Translations under genes and position numbers: made by a program | In this document: piece by piece, positions 1 to 12,433 of the stretch | Layout: each line of letters starts with the position of its first letter | Position numbering within the stretch: the stretch's first letter is position 1 | Assembly (NCBI RefSeq): GCF_029873635.1 | Contig: NC_080427.1 | Location: forward strand, 69,614,848-69,678,847 | Reading direction: 5' to 3' | Origin: Malania oleifera | Taxonomy: Eukaryota; Streptophyta; Magnoliopsida; Santalales; Ximeniaceae | DNA length: 64,000 nucleotides | Notes under the pieces: generated by a model | What the model was told of the DNA's origin: nothing | Databases searched by the model: none | What the model saw: the letters and a program-made list of their open reading frames with translations, nothing else

Positions 1-151
1 GAAGAACACCGCCAACAAATCCTTGTCTAGCAACAAAACAACCCTCGACCTATTCTACCTATTTCCTACATTCTAGACTCTGGTATGTACACATAGCGAC
101 ACCTAAGCAAGTCTACAAGACCTAGCAACCTGGTTAGCTTTGATACCAAAC
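1..151 (-). mobile_element. Gypsy family A, 5' leader with primer-binding site (element runs off the window)
   Basis: This is the untranslated leader just inside the 5' LTR of a minus-strand gypsy element. It matches the leader at 60792-61070 closely, including the stretch just before the primer-binding site. The site lies at 137-148; read on the minus strand it is TGGTATCAAAGC, one base away from the initiator-methionine tRNA complement used by most plant LTR elements. The rest of the element (gag, pol, 3' LTR) must lie to the left of the window. Confidence 0.8.
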
Positions 152-1929
152 TGTCATGCCATGAACCCAACAATGGGACCCAGGGTGTGATATGGTAACC
201 TAACTTGTCCATGTATAATACAAAACACAAATGACACAATAATGATTGAGGGTCCGACCCCGTGGGGTTCTCATACACCCTATACACATTCACATGCATG
301 ACATATACACAGCGAAAAAGTTCATTCTATACATACATAGTACTATTCCAGAGTCTATACAGATAGAGTCTAAGCTCCATAATCTAGGGTGCCAGAAAAT
401 ACCCAAAATGACAACCCTGTTACAATCTAAGTACTTACACTAGTACCCTGCGCAGTAAAACTGACCACCATGCTCCCAACACAAGGAAGCTAGTTCCGGT
501 TACTTGAAGGACCTAAAAACATGTACGTATGGTAGGTGTGAGACACCTCTTAGTAAGGAAGAATAAGGTTATATCGGTGTGTGGCATATGAGTGTTATCA
601 CGGCATATAAAACATGCACAGTTCAATATAGTTCTAGCATTTTCATAAAACAATTCTAGTACAGTTCTCAACACCCACACACACATGATCAAGTAACCCG
701 GTGTCGTCATACCCTTCGGCACAAAGACGGCCCGCAATACACGATGTCCCTAGCACATGGTGTAGCCCTAGGCTCCCATGGCATTGTATTGGTACATTTG
801 GTGGATCCACACCTTTCGGTGATCAGCCGGTAAGAGGCAATATTTCACACCCTCAGATATAGAGTCGGACACTCTTGCCACTGGTAGGTGGTATTTCACA
901 TTCTTGGATATAGAGCCGAACACTCCTTCATGACCTAGAACAATTCAGGACACACGTTCCTATATCTCATTTCAACAAATCACAACTTAATGCATGTTCA
1001 TATAATAGTTCATTCCACACTCATTTGGTAATCTCAAAATGATTTTCAAAATACAGTTTAAACAAGTCAAGGCACAACCATCTCTATAACACAATATATC
1101 TACGGTTTTCCAATGAAACTAGAGATGCAACCTGATTGCCCCTTTTTCACAAAACTGCAATATGAAAACCCCATAATTTTACCTGTTAGATTTCCCCAAA
1201 TAAGTTGCCAAAACACACGCAAGATTGTGAACCATAGTTCTACCAAATCTGATTTCAAAAATAACCGATATAAATAGAATCCCCTTACCTTTCCCCAAAA
1301 AATCCAACCCAAACTCTATGACTCCTAAACAACAAACCGAATTCCCAAAACCTATAAACCACGGTACAATAATTACTTACGATCTTACTCCCTACAGTTC
1401 TACTGAAACAGAAATGAAAATCGAGCCCTACCTCGATTTTTGGGTCAAGCATGAAGACCTCAAAACGAAGATCCATTCCATAGAACACGTAGAGATTTCT
1501 TCCCTGATCCTCGTTGTAACGTTGGTTTGTCAATTCTAGAAATCTAGAGAGAGAGAGAGAGAGAGAGGTGGCTTCCAGTTCTAGAGAGAGAGAGAAAAAA
1601 AAAACCTTGATAACTTAGCTTCTAAGCAAAGAAAAAGATATTTATAGCACCTTTGACTCAGCCAACCACGTTGATGAGGCGGCGTCTTCATCGACAAGCC
1701 AGAGAAGGAAATTCGTCGACGAAGCAGTGGTCGCATCGACGAGCCTAAGATTTTAGAATTTCCCAAAACCTTTTGGCTCCTCCTCGTCGATGAACCTCTG
1801 AATTTCATCTTCGAACAATAAAAGGGCATTCGTTGATGAAACTCAGCTTCGTCGACGAAGCCTGCTCAAATTACCGTTTTACCATTTTCTTATTTAATTA
1901 TTCCATATCTCACGGGTCAGGTTCTTACA
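152..1929 (-). repeat. Gypsy family A 5' LTR
   Basis: A complete LTR of about 1.78 kb. On the minus strand it begins TGTAAGAACC at 1929 and ends in TGACA at 152, directly beside the primer-binding site, so it has the canonical TG...CA ends. It aligns along its length with the LTR at 44639-46430 and with the truncated LTR at 61074-62141. Near its start (about 1680-1860) it carries the TCGTCGACGA-type palindromic block. A GA run lies at 1545-1566. It interrupts the copia protease frame, so it entered after the copia element. Confidence 0.85.
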
Positions 1930-2464
1930 TCAACTATGCATTTGTCTTGTTTAAATATTATTTCAAATCCTTTATCACTTAGTTGACTAATGCTGAGTAG
2001 ATTATCTTTTAACCCTTCTACTAGTAAGACTTCATCAATAGTTAAGTATCGATCTTTACCTACTTTTCCGATACCGATTATCTTACCTTTGGCATTGTCT
2101 TCGAAGGGGACATATCTACCATCCTTAAGCATTAATGTGGTGAACTTGGACTTGTCTCTAGTCATGTTTCTTGAACACCCACTATCCAAGTACCATTTGT
2201 ATTTTGATGGAGTGGTCCTAAAGCATACCTACAAGAAGGTTTCAAGGTGTTACTCTTTGGCATCCAAACCTTCTTAGGCTTTTGGGTTTCAGGTTTAGTT
2301 TCAGCTTTTACTCTCCATGATTTCTTTACTTTATTTTTTCTTTTAAATGGACATTCAAATTTTATGTGTCCCTTTTTCTTACACAAGAAGCAAATAGTGT
2401 TTTCATAAGCATTAGTGGAAGACGTGATTGTACAGTATTTTGATTCCCTTACAAAGTACCCCAT
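1930..2464 (-). pseudogene. pol: Copia second zinc knuckle and protease, truncated
   Basis: Continuation of the copia polyprotein. A second CCHC knuckle, CFLCKKKGHIKFEC, lies near 2345-2390. After a frame change the aspartic protease follows with the active-site phrase LDSGCSRNMTRD (2189 downwards) and the family-typical NLLSISQLSDKGFE. The DSG catalytic triplet is intact. The frame stops abruptly in KQDKCIV, where the gypsy LTR starts at 1929. The same phrase reappears at 62142-62200, where the plus-strand copia copy resumes. Confidence 0.8.
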
Positions 2465-3999
2465 CTAAAGATTCTTTTTCCTTTTGTTTTCAACTCCATT
2501 GAATCCAATTCCTTCTTTGTCTAGTGACATTCTTTGAGTACCTATTAGCTTTTCAAAGTTTTCCTTTTTTTTTGTAAAATTGTAGATGATTTTGTCTTTA
2601 TCCTCAATTTTACTTTTAAGGTTGCTTATTTCTAAATCCTTCTTACTTTTACCATTTACTTGTAACTTTACTAGGTCTTGAGACATCTCATTTAATTTGT
2701 TCATGAGAACATTAATGTGCGAGTCCTTTTCTTTTTTAATTGATTTTGAAGTCTCTAGTTGATTTTTTTAAGTATTTCATTTTATTCTTTCAAGGCTAGA
2801 TTTCTTTTAGATACTCTTATGAACCTTTTATGTATAGTTCATCTTGCATTTCTCTATGTGAAGGCATACTATCACACGAATCACTGCATGGCTCATCACT
2901 AGTTTCTTTAGATGAGCTAATATAGGAGTTTACCTCATCATCTTTTGCCATGAAGCAGATGTTTTCTATTTCTTGATCGTTTGATTCATCCTCCAATTCA
3001 CTTGAGCTTGAGTTATCCCATGTAGCTTTTATAGTCTTCTTTTTCTTCTTCTTTGTGTCCTTCTTATGCTATGGACAATCAGGTTTAATATGTCCAACCT
3101 TCTTACAATTATAACAAGTAGGGGGTTCATTCTTTGTTTCCTTTTTACTTGTCTCCCCTTTGTCAAATTTTGAACCTTTAAACTTTCGAGTGACCTTCTT
3201 ATTCTTTTTTAAAAGCTTTCCAAGTCTTCTAGTGATGAAGGTTATATCATCATCGTCTATTTCATTTTCTTCTTCTTCATTATAGCTATCTTTAGCAGCC
3301 TTGAGGGCTATTGATTTTTTGTTTTTAATTTTAAGAATTTCTTTCATTTATTGCCATCTCATAGGTGAAGAGTGATCCTATCAATTCATCTAGGGAAGTA
3401 TTTTTTAAGTTTCTTCCTTTTGTTATTACAGTTGCCTTAGGTTCCCAAATTGGTGGAAGTCCTCTAAGGATTTTTAGCATCATTTCACAAGTTGAGTAAT
3501 TCTTTCCTAAGGAATTAAGAGAGTTTATTATATGCGTATATCTAGTGTACATACTAGTAATGGTCTCATTAGGATTCATCTTAAAAGCTTCATACTCTCT
3601 AGTGAGCATATCGATTCTATTATCTCTTACATCAATAGTACCTTCATAGGTTACTTCAAGTTTATCCCAGATTTCTTTAGTTGATTTACATGCCACGATC
3701 CTATTGAATTCATTTAAATCAAGAGCACCACATAATGCATTCATAACACTTGAATTAACTTGCAACATTTTATGGTCATTGTTGTTCATCTCTTTTTCTT
3801 CTTTAGGTATTTCTTTACCATCGACGATTTTAGTGGTGATAAGGTCACCATGTGTGACAACTTTCCATGCTTTCAAATGCATAGTTTGTAAATAAATTCT
3901 CATTCTTTATTTCCAAAAGGTGCAGTTTACACCGCAGAAAATAGGTGATCTAGATGAGGATTGACCCTCAGCAAAGGGAGATACACCTAGGTGTGCCAT
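2465..3999 (-). pseudogene. gag: Copia gag, broken
   Basis: Broken capsid gene of the copia element. The start at 3999 begins MAHLGVSPFAEG, paralleling MAHLSVFPFTEG at 44503 in the other copia copy. An in-frame stop lies at 3907-3909. The next stretch (3903-3331) has the UBN2-type gag fold, with the phrase MLKILRGLPPIWEPKATVI typical of plant copia gag. A frameshift follows, and the frame 3347-3069 ends in an intact zinc knuckle CYNCKKVGHIKPDC. A lysine- and acid-rich linker and a coiled-coil-like stretch (2704-2465) follow. Gag would coat element RNA in cytoplasmic particles. With several stops and shifts this copy cannot make a full protein. Confidence 0.8.
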
Positions 4000-4042
4000 A
4001 TGGATCTTTATGTAGCTTCTAGTTTAAGATTTACTACAACCT

Positions 4043-4059
4043 ATGTCTCTGATACCAAT
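4043..4059 (-). other. Copia primer-binding site
   Basis: Read on the minus strand the site is ATTGGTATCAGAGACAT, directly after the LTR terminus. The first dozen bases match the initiator-methionine tRNA 3' complement used by plant copia elements. Confidence 0.8.
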
Positions 4060-5168
4060 TGAGAAGTAAGGTGACTCTCAAGAAGGGGGTAAATTGGGTT
4101 TTAAAAATTTCTTTATAAATCTTTTTATTAAGTATTCTCCAACTATTTTATATTTAGCAATCACAAATACAGCTAAGAACCAATTTAAGATTAAATCTTT
4201 ATGAATGAAAAGATCAACTTGAATAATATTTTAGAGATTTTATTTTACAAAGCTTTGCAACTTTATCAAAAATCCTTGTATGTTGATTGCTATTGATTGT
4301 TGGTGTGTAATTCTTCAAATAAAATTGTATTTATAGAGTTTAAAAAGTAATTTTCATATTCCCCAAGTTACTTGGTGTGTTTTCCAAGTTTTCTCATTGT
4401 TTGGGGTTCAAGCAATCAATTTCAGAAACATTCCCTCATTGTTTTAAATTTGAATTCTCAAAGGTCGGTCAACTAAACTATTAGGGTCAGACATTTGTGC
4501 CTTTATAAATTAGAGAAATTTCAAACATAGAATAGGATCAGTCGCCTGATCCTAAAAGGTCAATCACCTGCCATTCTGTCTGCTCAAATTACTCAGTATA
4601 AAAATTGTCAGTCAACTAACCAGACATGGTCGGTCGCCCGAGGTTACTTTCCAAAAACTTTTGAATTTCCATCCATTAATGATGTCAATCAAGTGATCTT
4701 ACAAAGTCAATTGCCTGAGCTAGCAATTTTACAAAAACTTTGCTTTTCAACCTTAGAACTTTGAAAACTTAAATAAGACTTAAAAAATATTTTTCGAGGT
4801 TTTGAAAATATGGTCTTTAAGTCAATAATTGTTCCTATGAGCTTCAAACACTTATATTGAAAATATACGAAGTGCTTACATAAGACTTTTAAACAACTAT
4901 GACACTTCTATTCACTAAGTCTTCATGTATTGCTTCCTTTCTTTATGCTTTTCTTGACTTTATGTTTCAATAGTCTTTTAGCTTCATAAGATCTTCTATC
5001 TTCTAGTTCGAGCTTTCAAAAGATTTTGTCAAACACTTGTCCTTGATCACTTGAGTCACTTGAACTTGATACTTGAGTTTTCTGAAATATCATCACTTAA
5101 CCAAACATGTTAAGTTCCTTTGATTTATTATCATCAAAATAAGGTTCTTAAGCCTTGTTAGGCCAACA
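4060..5168 (-). repeat. Copia 5' LTR (short variant)
   Basis: LTR of about 1.1 kb. On the minus strand it starts TGTTGGCCTAA at 5168 and ends CTTCTCA at 4060, beside the primer-binding site. Its start and its pyrimidine-rich end match the copia LTR at 42631-44445, but it is about 0.7 kb shorter and lacks a central block of that LTR. Confidence 0.8.
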
Positions 5169-6563
5169 TTAGCAAGTACCTTCCAAATTTGAAGTAATGA
5201 GACTTTCGACGGTTATTGGATTTCCAAGGGGATTAGGGAGCTAGTTAGTGCTTTCACTCTTAGAGTAAGGTCGTGAGTTTTCTTCTCCTACATCACTTCA
5301 TCATCTTCAGTCTTTTCCAGGGAAGTTGGTTAGCTTCTTATTTGTTTTTTTTTTTTTTTTCTCAGATTTCTTCTCTTTTCTACAAGCTGGGTGTTGGCTA
5401 GTCTTTTGTTGTCGTTGATTGGTTTTATGCTTCTATTTTGGGTCTTTATTTTGTTTGGTTTAATAAAATTTCTACTTTATCTCTTAAAAAAGAACATTTC
5501 TATTACATTTGGTTCACCAAATAGTTACTCATTGTAACAAGATGCAATATAATGTAAATTTTGGGAGTAAAAATAATAGTTATTCTTTGTATATTACTAA
5601 TTTTTCATTTAATATGTAATAAGAAAGGAATTGATATTTTCATGATGAAATTTAGTTACCAATAGGTAATAAGAAAAGAATAAACATTTTCATGAAAGTT
5701 TTTATTAAGCACTGATAAAAATTAAGTTTCGGATTATTATTTGCTTTATAATAATTGTAATTACCATGTTACTACTAGTTTTTTCCTAAGAATAAGCATT
5801 CCGCATGCAAACCAAACATAGGGTTATTTTTTTATTAATAAAAAAGATTCATCATGGAATTTTCAAGGTCATACATGCAATTAAGAAATAGTTAATTGAA
5901 AACATGAGTAAACACAAATTTTCTTTACTATGAATCTTTTTTTTTTTTTTTTTTTTGCATTTATTTTTTTATACTTAATAATATTATAATGTCTACTCAT
6001 TAAAATTAGAAAATCCTAAAATAAGTGGAATCTTATAAATGATACAATATATAATGTCAATAACTCTGCACATTAAAAATTCAAATTCAATGGCCTCTAG
6101 AGGGCATACAAAACATAGGACTTTAATATTGAAGGTTTTGCATTCAAATTATGAGAAAAGTGCAAAGGGTTATGATACCTATTATTGCGTTACCCATACA
6201 TAGCCAAAAAAAGTTATTTGCCCAACAAATAAAGAATTATTATTAATTAATTAGTTGATGCTCTAATACTTTAAATTTAATATTAAATCATACCTACTAA
6301 AAAGAAAAAAAAAATAATTACATTAATCACGTGATAAAGGAAAATGTTCAAAAGATCAATTTACAAGAGAACAACTTTATGCACTCATACCCAAGATAAG
6401 GGCTAGACTTCGACTAAATACGACTGGAGACCGCTAGGAACAAAAAGAGTGTCAATAATCTCTGCCGTTGCAGGTCCTTCTGCTAAGACAACTTTTTTTT
6501 TTTTTTTGGTTCACCACGGCCTTCTACCGACTGGGACCACCCAAATAGAAAGTACTCTATCGA

Positions 6564-6567
<4 letters not shown>
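5169..6567. other. AT-rich spacer, possible LINE tail at 5190-5490
   Basis: No open frame of substance. The stretch ending near 5490, with TTTAATAAAATTTCTAC followed by a short A run, resembles the 3' tail of plant LINEs and ends like the better supported LINE at 32790-33290. No RT motif is visible, so this is only a possibility. The rest is AT-rich with a long T run near 5939-5956. Confidence 0.3.

Positions 6568-6605
<38 letters not shown>
6568..6605. repeat. (CT)n microsatellite
   Basis: Uninterrupted CT dinucleotide run followed directly by a short CA run. Predicted frames across it are simple-sequence artefacts. Confidence 0.95.
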
Positions 6606-6606
<1 letters not shown>

Positions 6607-6671
6607 CACACACACAACAATACTACGAAGGGCTTCATCCAGAGAGAGAGATGTCACCCTGTTCAACGTAG

Positions 6672-6736
6672 TAATGGGTAATTTTTTCTCATAGATCAAA
6701 TTAAACCAAGCTATGAGAAAAATTTACCCATTGCTA
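6672..6736. repeat. Short perfect-arm hairpin
   Basis: Two inverted arms of about 21 bases (ATGGGTAATTTTTTCTCATAG and its complement with one mismatch) surround a loop of about 16 bases. The transcript of either strand would fold into a stem-loop. It sits between a CT repeat and the Athila-like LTR; no known family was recognised. Confidence 0.6.
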
Positions 6737-6918
6737 CAAATGAGCCATCAACAACAACAACAGAGGAGCACTTGCCAACACTGCACACAGATCAGCAACT
6801 CATCAGCAGAACTTTTCATAAAATCCATATTCAAGGAGGAGTTCCTATCAATCACATCAAGAGGAAGAGTCATTGCTAGATTCATATTGGTCCATGTTGA
6901 AGTGATCCCAAGGCTAGG

Positions 6919-8513
6919 TGGTAGGCTCGCCAAGGCTTGGGTCCTTAACTACCAAAAATAATATTTGTAAAACCTAACTATTCCAAGTTCAGTAGAAAGT
7001 GGGTAAGTCAGGCATCGATCCACAAAGACTTGAAGTGCAATTATTAAACCACTTCCAATTTAGTTTACTAAAGCCTTGTTATGAAAAAGAAGTGAAAGAT
7101 GATATTTTGCAATGGTGATTATCTAACAACTACCGGAAAGCATGTATCTGAAAGCAAGTAAATCTATACTATTGGAAATCAAGTAAATTTCTAAGTTACT
7201 CTACTTCTACAAAGCGATATTGTGGTCCAAATCAGACGTTGGACACCATGCTTATAACTATGCTCATCTAGACTTCCATAGAAGCACTAACCCGAGCGGG
7301 CCAAATTTGGTGAGTGGCGATCAAGGGCACGGAGTAGCAATGGTGCACCAACTGTTCAAAGTACAGTCGGGAACCATAGTATACGTTGTCTCAACGATAA
7401 CGAATACCTCTACAGTTCCGTAGCCAACTATTTTCCTCTGACTGATATGTAGCAGTGCTTATCCTTATGTACAATCTTTCATCAAACACACATCAAGTAA
7501 ATGGAAAGTAGTAAATTGAAAGCAGTAAATGAAAGAATGAGAAAAAGGAACATCCCTTTATCATTCAAAATGTCTATCACTAACACTAGAAGTAAAAGAG
7601 GAGACCATCGAATGTACACAACTAATGTATGAATGTCGCTGATTGTCATAGGCCGTTGGACACTCCATACACTAACCAAAATTACTCTACTCCTACTCTA
7701 ACTTGGCTCTTAATGACTTCCTAAGTCTATCATTAACCTAAAAGGGGCCAAAGAGGAACCCAAAGCTTGCATTGGTAACAAATACTTATAAGCTCCAGGG
7801 TTTACAAGGGTTGTTTTACACATTAGGAAGGTTTGTAGAAAATCTCACGCAGAAGATCATCGTTGTCGACCAAGTTGCCCTTCTATCATTCTTGTGCATG
7901 CCATGGTAGAGACTCATGGGAAGTTAGGGATTCAAATCTTAAATTTCTTTGACTTTGTAGTGCCTTAGGGTTGTGTTGGTCCAACTGATGTTCAAGACTT
8001 GTAGGATCTCGATCTTCAGGAAATCTTAGTATCTTGACATGGTCGCCCTTGAAGGTCTTCCGGTCGAACACTTCATCGAGACTTTCAGTATTTCTACTCT
8101 CAGTTCTGTCTTAGTATCTTGACATGGTTGCTCCAAGGTGTCAATTGGTCGAGCACTTGGTTGAACCTTGCAGCAATATGATCTCAGTCTAAACCTTTAA
8201 GTTTGTAGTGGAAGAATAAGTCACCCTTATGTGTTGCTAGTCGCGCCACATGATCGAGCATCATCTTCTTGTTCATTTATGATTTGAAACTTCTAGAACT
8301 TGGCTTGACATCTAAATTCAAGCTTTGAGTCCTCTAAATCCTCCTTGACTTCTTGTAATGCCTAACTCCATGGTTTTAACCTGTTTTTCCTAAAAAGACA
8401 AACAAATATTGCATAGCTTCGAACAATGATAACTCTAAGTAAATACATAATAAAATAAGGATAAGCAAAGATAAATGAGGGTCTAAAATCATGTATTTTA
8501 GGAACTCGTCACA
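6919..8513 (-). repeat. Athila-like 3' LTR
   Basis: About 1.6 kb. On the minus strand it starts TGTGACGAGTTCC at 8513, right after a purine tract (AAGTTGGGGGT), and ends in CCTACCA at 6919. The last 60 bases match the stub at 12434-12491, which adjoins the primer-binding site, and this fixes the LTR end. Confidence 0.7.
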
Positions 8514-9860
8514 ACCCCCAACTTGCTAGTCCTCGACCAAAGCAAAATCTAAGAAATCTATCAAATCCTAACTACATCCTCTTTTGCGGGAAAAATGATT
8601 GCATTTACGGTATGCAACAAAGCTTTAAACCCCTAGGTTGATCCTAGTGGATGAGTTCTAGTCTCGTGAGGGTTTCCAGGGTGATACCCACAAACACCAA
8701 TTTAGTAAATAAAAGATGGAAACACATGCAGCATAATTATACCATTTTACATATAGAAATATAACTTTATTACATACAGAATCCTTCATACACGACTCCA
8801 TTATACACACACTCTGCAGCATTTCAATCATGCAAAGCTCAACACAACACAACCATCTCAAGATACTATTCACAGAGAATTAACCCATGATTATAATGCA
8901 GAGTTAATATTAGCATGTAAATTCAAGTATGAATAGGCCACTTCACAAGGCATGTGTAAAGTATATGATTTGTCTCGCTCAGAATGCTCAGAGGCCCCTG
9001 CAGAACGGTCGTCTTAACTCAACCTCACTGGTTTATTCTCTTAAAATTCACTCAAGAGAATGGGTTCACTCTCATATGTGAGGAAGAGTGTCATGATCAA
9101 ACGTCCCACATATTTGAAGAACTAACGCTATAAGTGTGGAGTGAACTAGTCTTATAGGAAAGGAATCTAGCCCTTACTAAGGTGTCGGGTCCTTCACCCT
9201 AGCATCTTCTCATATACTTGCCACATTTAATCAAGACCACCCTAGATTATCTTATTCCCATACTTGTGTGAATTCAACAAATGCATTGGCCAGAAGATCC
9301 TTCATAGTGCAGACTCGTAGTGTGTGTCTTCAGCTTGACCTTTTAATCTTTTCTCATACTAGGTGTATATTTTTGTTTTTCTTTTTTTTTTTTCCTCGGG
9401 TTTCTCTTTATTTTTCATTTTCTTTCTTTGCATGGTCAGCTGAAACAATCATCACCTTTTTATATTACTTCATGTTTACAATGGGAATGTAGCTCGAATA
9501 GGAGTCCATGGAAAAAGTCAGTCTCTGGGGTTGGCTTAATCTTTATGTCTGAGTAAGCTACAAGACCTAGATTTATATCTCCCCACTTGATGTCACCTCT
9601 AGCCTAGCAAATACAAGTGTAAAGACTAGTTGACAAAGGAAATCCAATAAACAAAGGATAGTTGAGTTTTATAAACTCAAAGTTTAACGTCAAAAACTCG
9701 AGAAATGAACAAATGGCTCAATTGTACCTCACAAGGTGTCATAGTCACCACGGTTGTTCTCTCAGTGCTCTCAAAGAACCCTAAGTGTTACAAATCAAGT
9801 GTGTTACAAATCAGTGGATACTGGGAGGCATTAAATATGTTCAGCCTTCGTTGCTTACGG
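8514..9860 (-). other. Athila-like internal region without coding signal
   Basis: Between the protease remnant and the 3' LTR. It starts (minus strand) with mixed sequence and ends in the polypurine tract at 8514-8524. No RT, RNase H or integrase motif was found in any frame. A poly-T/C stretch lies around 9370-9430. Confidence 0.5.
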
Positions 9861-9864
9861 CCCC

Positions 9865-10534
9865 ACGAGATATCCATGATCCATGTCCTACATTGAATGT
9901 AAGCATTGCCTGCAGCTAGGAATGGTCATCCTAAAAGGACAAGGATCAAATTTATGGAGGGTTCCATATCTAGAAAAATGAAGTCTATCGGGTAATGGAA
10001 TTCTCCAAGTATGACTATGACATCCTTTACTACACCCCTAGGTTTCTTATGGCATCGATCAGCTGAACTCAATGTGACCTGAGTGGGTTGTAGCTTCCCA
10101 ATGTTAAGTTACTAATAAGTTAAGTATGGGAGGATGTTCACACTTGCCCCTAAATCTAAAAGAGCTCCTTCCAAGGCGTAATCACCAATTACACAAGAGG
10201 TACTGGGGGAGCCGGGGTCTTTTAGCTTAGGAGGGAGGTGACTTTGTGTCATGGAACTCCAGTGCTCAGTGAGTCTCACTTGTCCATTCATAGCCGCCCT
10301 TGAATTATTTTGTAACATATACAGTTTCCTGATGATTTTTTGCATATTTAGGCATTTTCTTCCTTGCATCCAAGAGGGTTGGTTTAGCTGAAGTCGCCGA
10401 AATGCATCCAAAGATGACTTAGTGGTGGTCCCCGCACTAGATGAGAAGGGCATAGGAAGATTTGGAGGGCGTGGGGCTAGAAAGACATGAAAGGTCCTAT
10501 GAGGGGCATAATGTGGCTTGGTCCCTCCAACCAT
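9865..10534 (-). pseudogene. pol: Athila-like protease region, broken
   Basis: The frame from 10534 contains DPGSPSTSCVIGDYALEGAL followed by LDLGASVNILPY, the protease signature of Athila/Tat gypsy elements in which the usual DTG/DSG is written DLG. After 10112 the reading continues in another frame with SADRCHKKPRGVVKDVIV and then a phrase equivalent to the conserved LGRPFLAT, here with a stop codon before PFLA. The shifts and stop make it non-functional. Confidence 0.75.
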
Positions 10535-11017
10535 GGTTGAGGAAGTGGGGTTGTCATGTTTTAGGCTGGAAGAAAGTGAGAGATGAGGATCAATAGGGTG
10601 TGCTGCCTTCTCCTCTTATGCATTCTCTCTTTCGCTTAATTGTTCCTCGGTTTCACAATCTGTCACCTTACAACTTACTACCTAGGTCTGCTTAGGATAA
10701 GTTGTTGAACCAATGCTCGGTTCACACTCTACCCCATATTACCCCTTTGAATTTATGATGGGTTGACTTGCTAACTTATCTTCATCTCTCCGACTTAAAG
10801 TAGTAGCTAGCTGCCTTATGGTAGCTTCTAGCTTTGCGATGGATTAGAAGTATGAGTGAAGGAGTTGCTGATCCACTTAATGGTTAGATTCGATTCTCTT
10901 AAGAGCCCTCAACATTGTCTCTTGAAATGAATCATATTTGTGTTGAGATGAAGGATGCTGCTGCAGTAATGACGATTTAGGGTGGGAGTTAGGGTGACTT
11001 TAAAAATTTTGATATGG

Positions 11018-12128
11018 TCATGGAGGCAGAGCATTCAGAGCTTGTGGAGGTCTTTGAGATTGAAAACCTGAAACTTGCGGCCTCCATGAGAAGTTAGGAT
11101 GTTGTTTCCACTCGGGATTGTAGGTATTCGAGTAGGGATCATTAGCTAGCTTATCATACAAATTGTGGGTGGCCTTTACTTCCTCGTGCACCAGCTTAGG
11201 AAGGGAATGCACATGAAGGCAATTGTAACATGTATTGGAAGGGTTGGAGCAGTTTGCATATACCTTTGCACACGCCATTGTTTGTGGTCCTAGGGACAAG
11301 AACTGGTCTAATTTTTTGGATATGGCATGCAAAGTAGGGGCCAGATCTTGGCTTATGGCTAGCTCATAAACTCCCTTAGGATTAGAGGTTAATGGAGTGG
11401 GTAGTCTACGGGTGGTAGCCATGTGCTGTTGAGAATTTTCAACCAGACTTTCAAAGAGAATCCAAGCCTTGTTCTCGTGCTTAGTGAGGAAAGTAACTTT
11501 GCATGACCATCAACCATAGACCTATCTCTCTCAGCTAACATTTCATCAAAATTTTGCACTAATTGCCACTTGGGGACCTGGTGATGTGGGCATTTTCGGA
11601 GCAAGTTCCTAAAGCACTCCCAAGTCTCGAAAAAGAGTTCCCCATCCATCTGTGAGAAATTTTTGATGGCTCTCCGAATCTGGTTGGTCTTCCCAATTAG
11701 GAAGTACTTTTTAAGAAATTCATGTTGCATGGTGGCCCAATTGGCCACTAAATTCGGTTCTAAGGAAGTCAGCCAATATTTGGCCTTATCCTTCGAAGAG
11801 AACGGAAAAAGCCTAAGACAGAGAGCATCATCACCATAATTAGGTATGCAGATGGTGGAACAAATTTCCAAGAACTTATCTAGATGCTGATAAGATTTTC
11901 AGTCGAGTTCCCAAAAAAGTAGGGCAGCATGGAAATGATTGAAGTTTTTATCTCAAATTGTGCCGCCTGAACATCCAAGAACTGGATGTAGGACAGTGAG
12001 GTTTATGCACTAGGTAAAAGTAGTCCTTAAGGGGTTGAAGATGTTACTCTCCTACCATAGGTAGCTGGGGATCGAGCGCGGGGTTCCGAGATTTGTTCAG
12101 CGGGAACCGATGGGTTATTTTCAGCCAT
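11018..12128 (-). pseudogene. gag: Athila-like gag, broken
   Basis: A start at 12128 (MAENNPSVPAEQ) is followed by a frame break. The frame 11871-11389 holds the retrotransposon gag fold, with phrases LRLFPFSSKDKAKYWLTSLE, WATMQHEFLKKYF and LLRKCPHHQVPKWQLVQ, all typical of plant gypsy gag. After another shift, 11422-11018 gives a cysteine-containing stretch and the conserved NPEWKQHPNFSW phrase. Gag would form the element's particle. Several frameshifts are visible, so it is a pseudogene. Confidence 0.75.
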
Positions 12129-12409
12129 GGCTTTCAGTTCAGATGACTGAGGCTTCTCTGGATTAGAGATAGGTTTCCTAAGGGACCTATGGAATTTCTC
12201 AATCTCAAGATCTATGGGAATTATCTCGGGTTTCAAAGAATGCAGACCAAACATACACACTTGTAAGCACACAAATTCAGACATCACAAATAGAAAACAA
12301 AAATAAAGAAAATAGAAATTAACAAAGAAAGGGAAAACAAAAGGAGAGCAAATCAAAAGAACAAGGAAATAATACTCTAAAGCAGAAGTTGGCTTATAAC
12401 CGTAGCCAA

Positions 12410-12428
12410 GTCTCTGACAACGGCACCA
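12410..12428 (-). other. Athila-like primer-binding site (degraded)
   Basis: On the minus strand the site reads TGGTGCCGTTGTCAGAGAC. The standard Athila site complementary to aspartate tRNA is TGGCGCCGTTGCCGGGGA, so a few changes have accumulated. It directly follows the LTR stub. Confidence 0.7.
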
Positions 12429-12433
12429 AAATT

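Larger units (their letters stand above)
1930..5168 (-). mobile_element. Copia (SIRE-like) element, 5' half, truncated by gypsy insertion
   Basis: Minus-strand copia element with the order 5' LTR (4060-5168), primer-binding site, gag with two zinc knuckles, and protease. At 1929/1930 it is cut by the family A gypsy LTR, so integrase, RT and the 3' LTR are absent here. Placement in the SIRE-like group rests on the long gag and LTR style and is inferred. The same copia family recurs on the plus strand from 42631. Confidence 0.85.

Noticed and set aside
6449..6961. Plus-strand frames around the CT repeat
   Set aside because: Phe, Ser and Leu runs from simple sequence; the second frame has no recognised domain.
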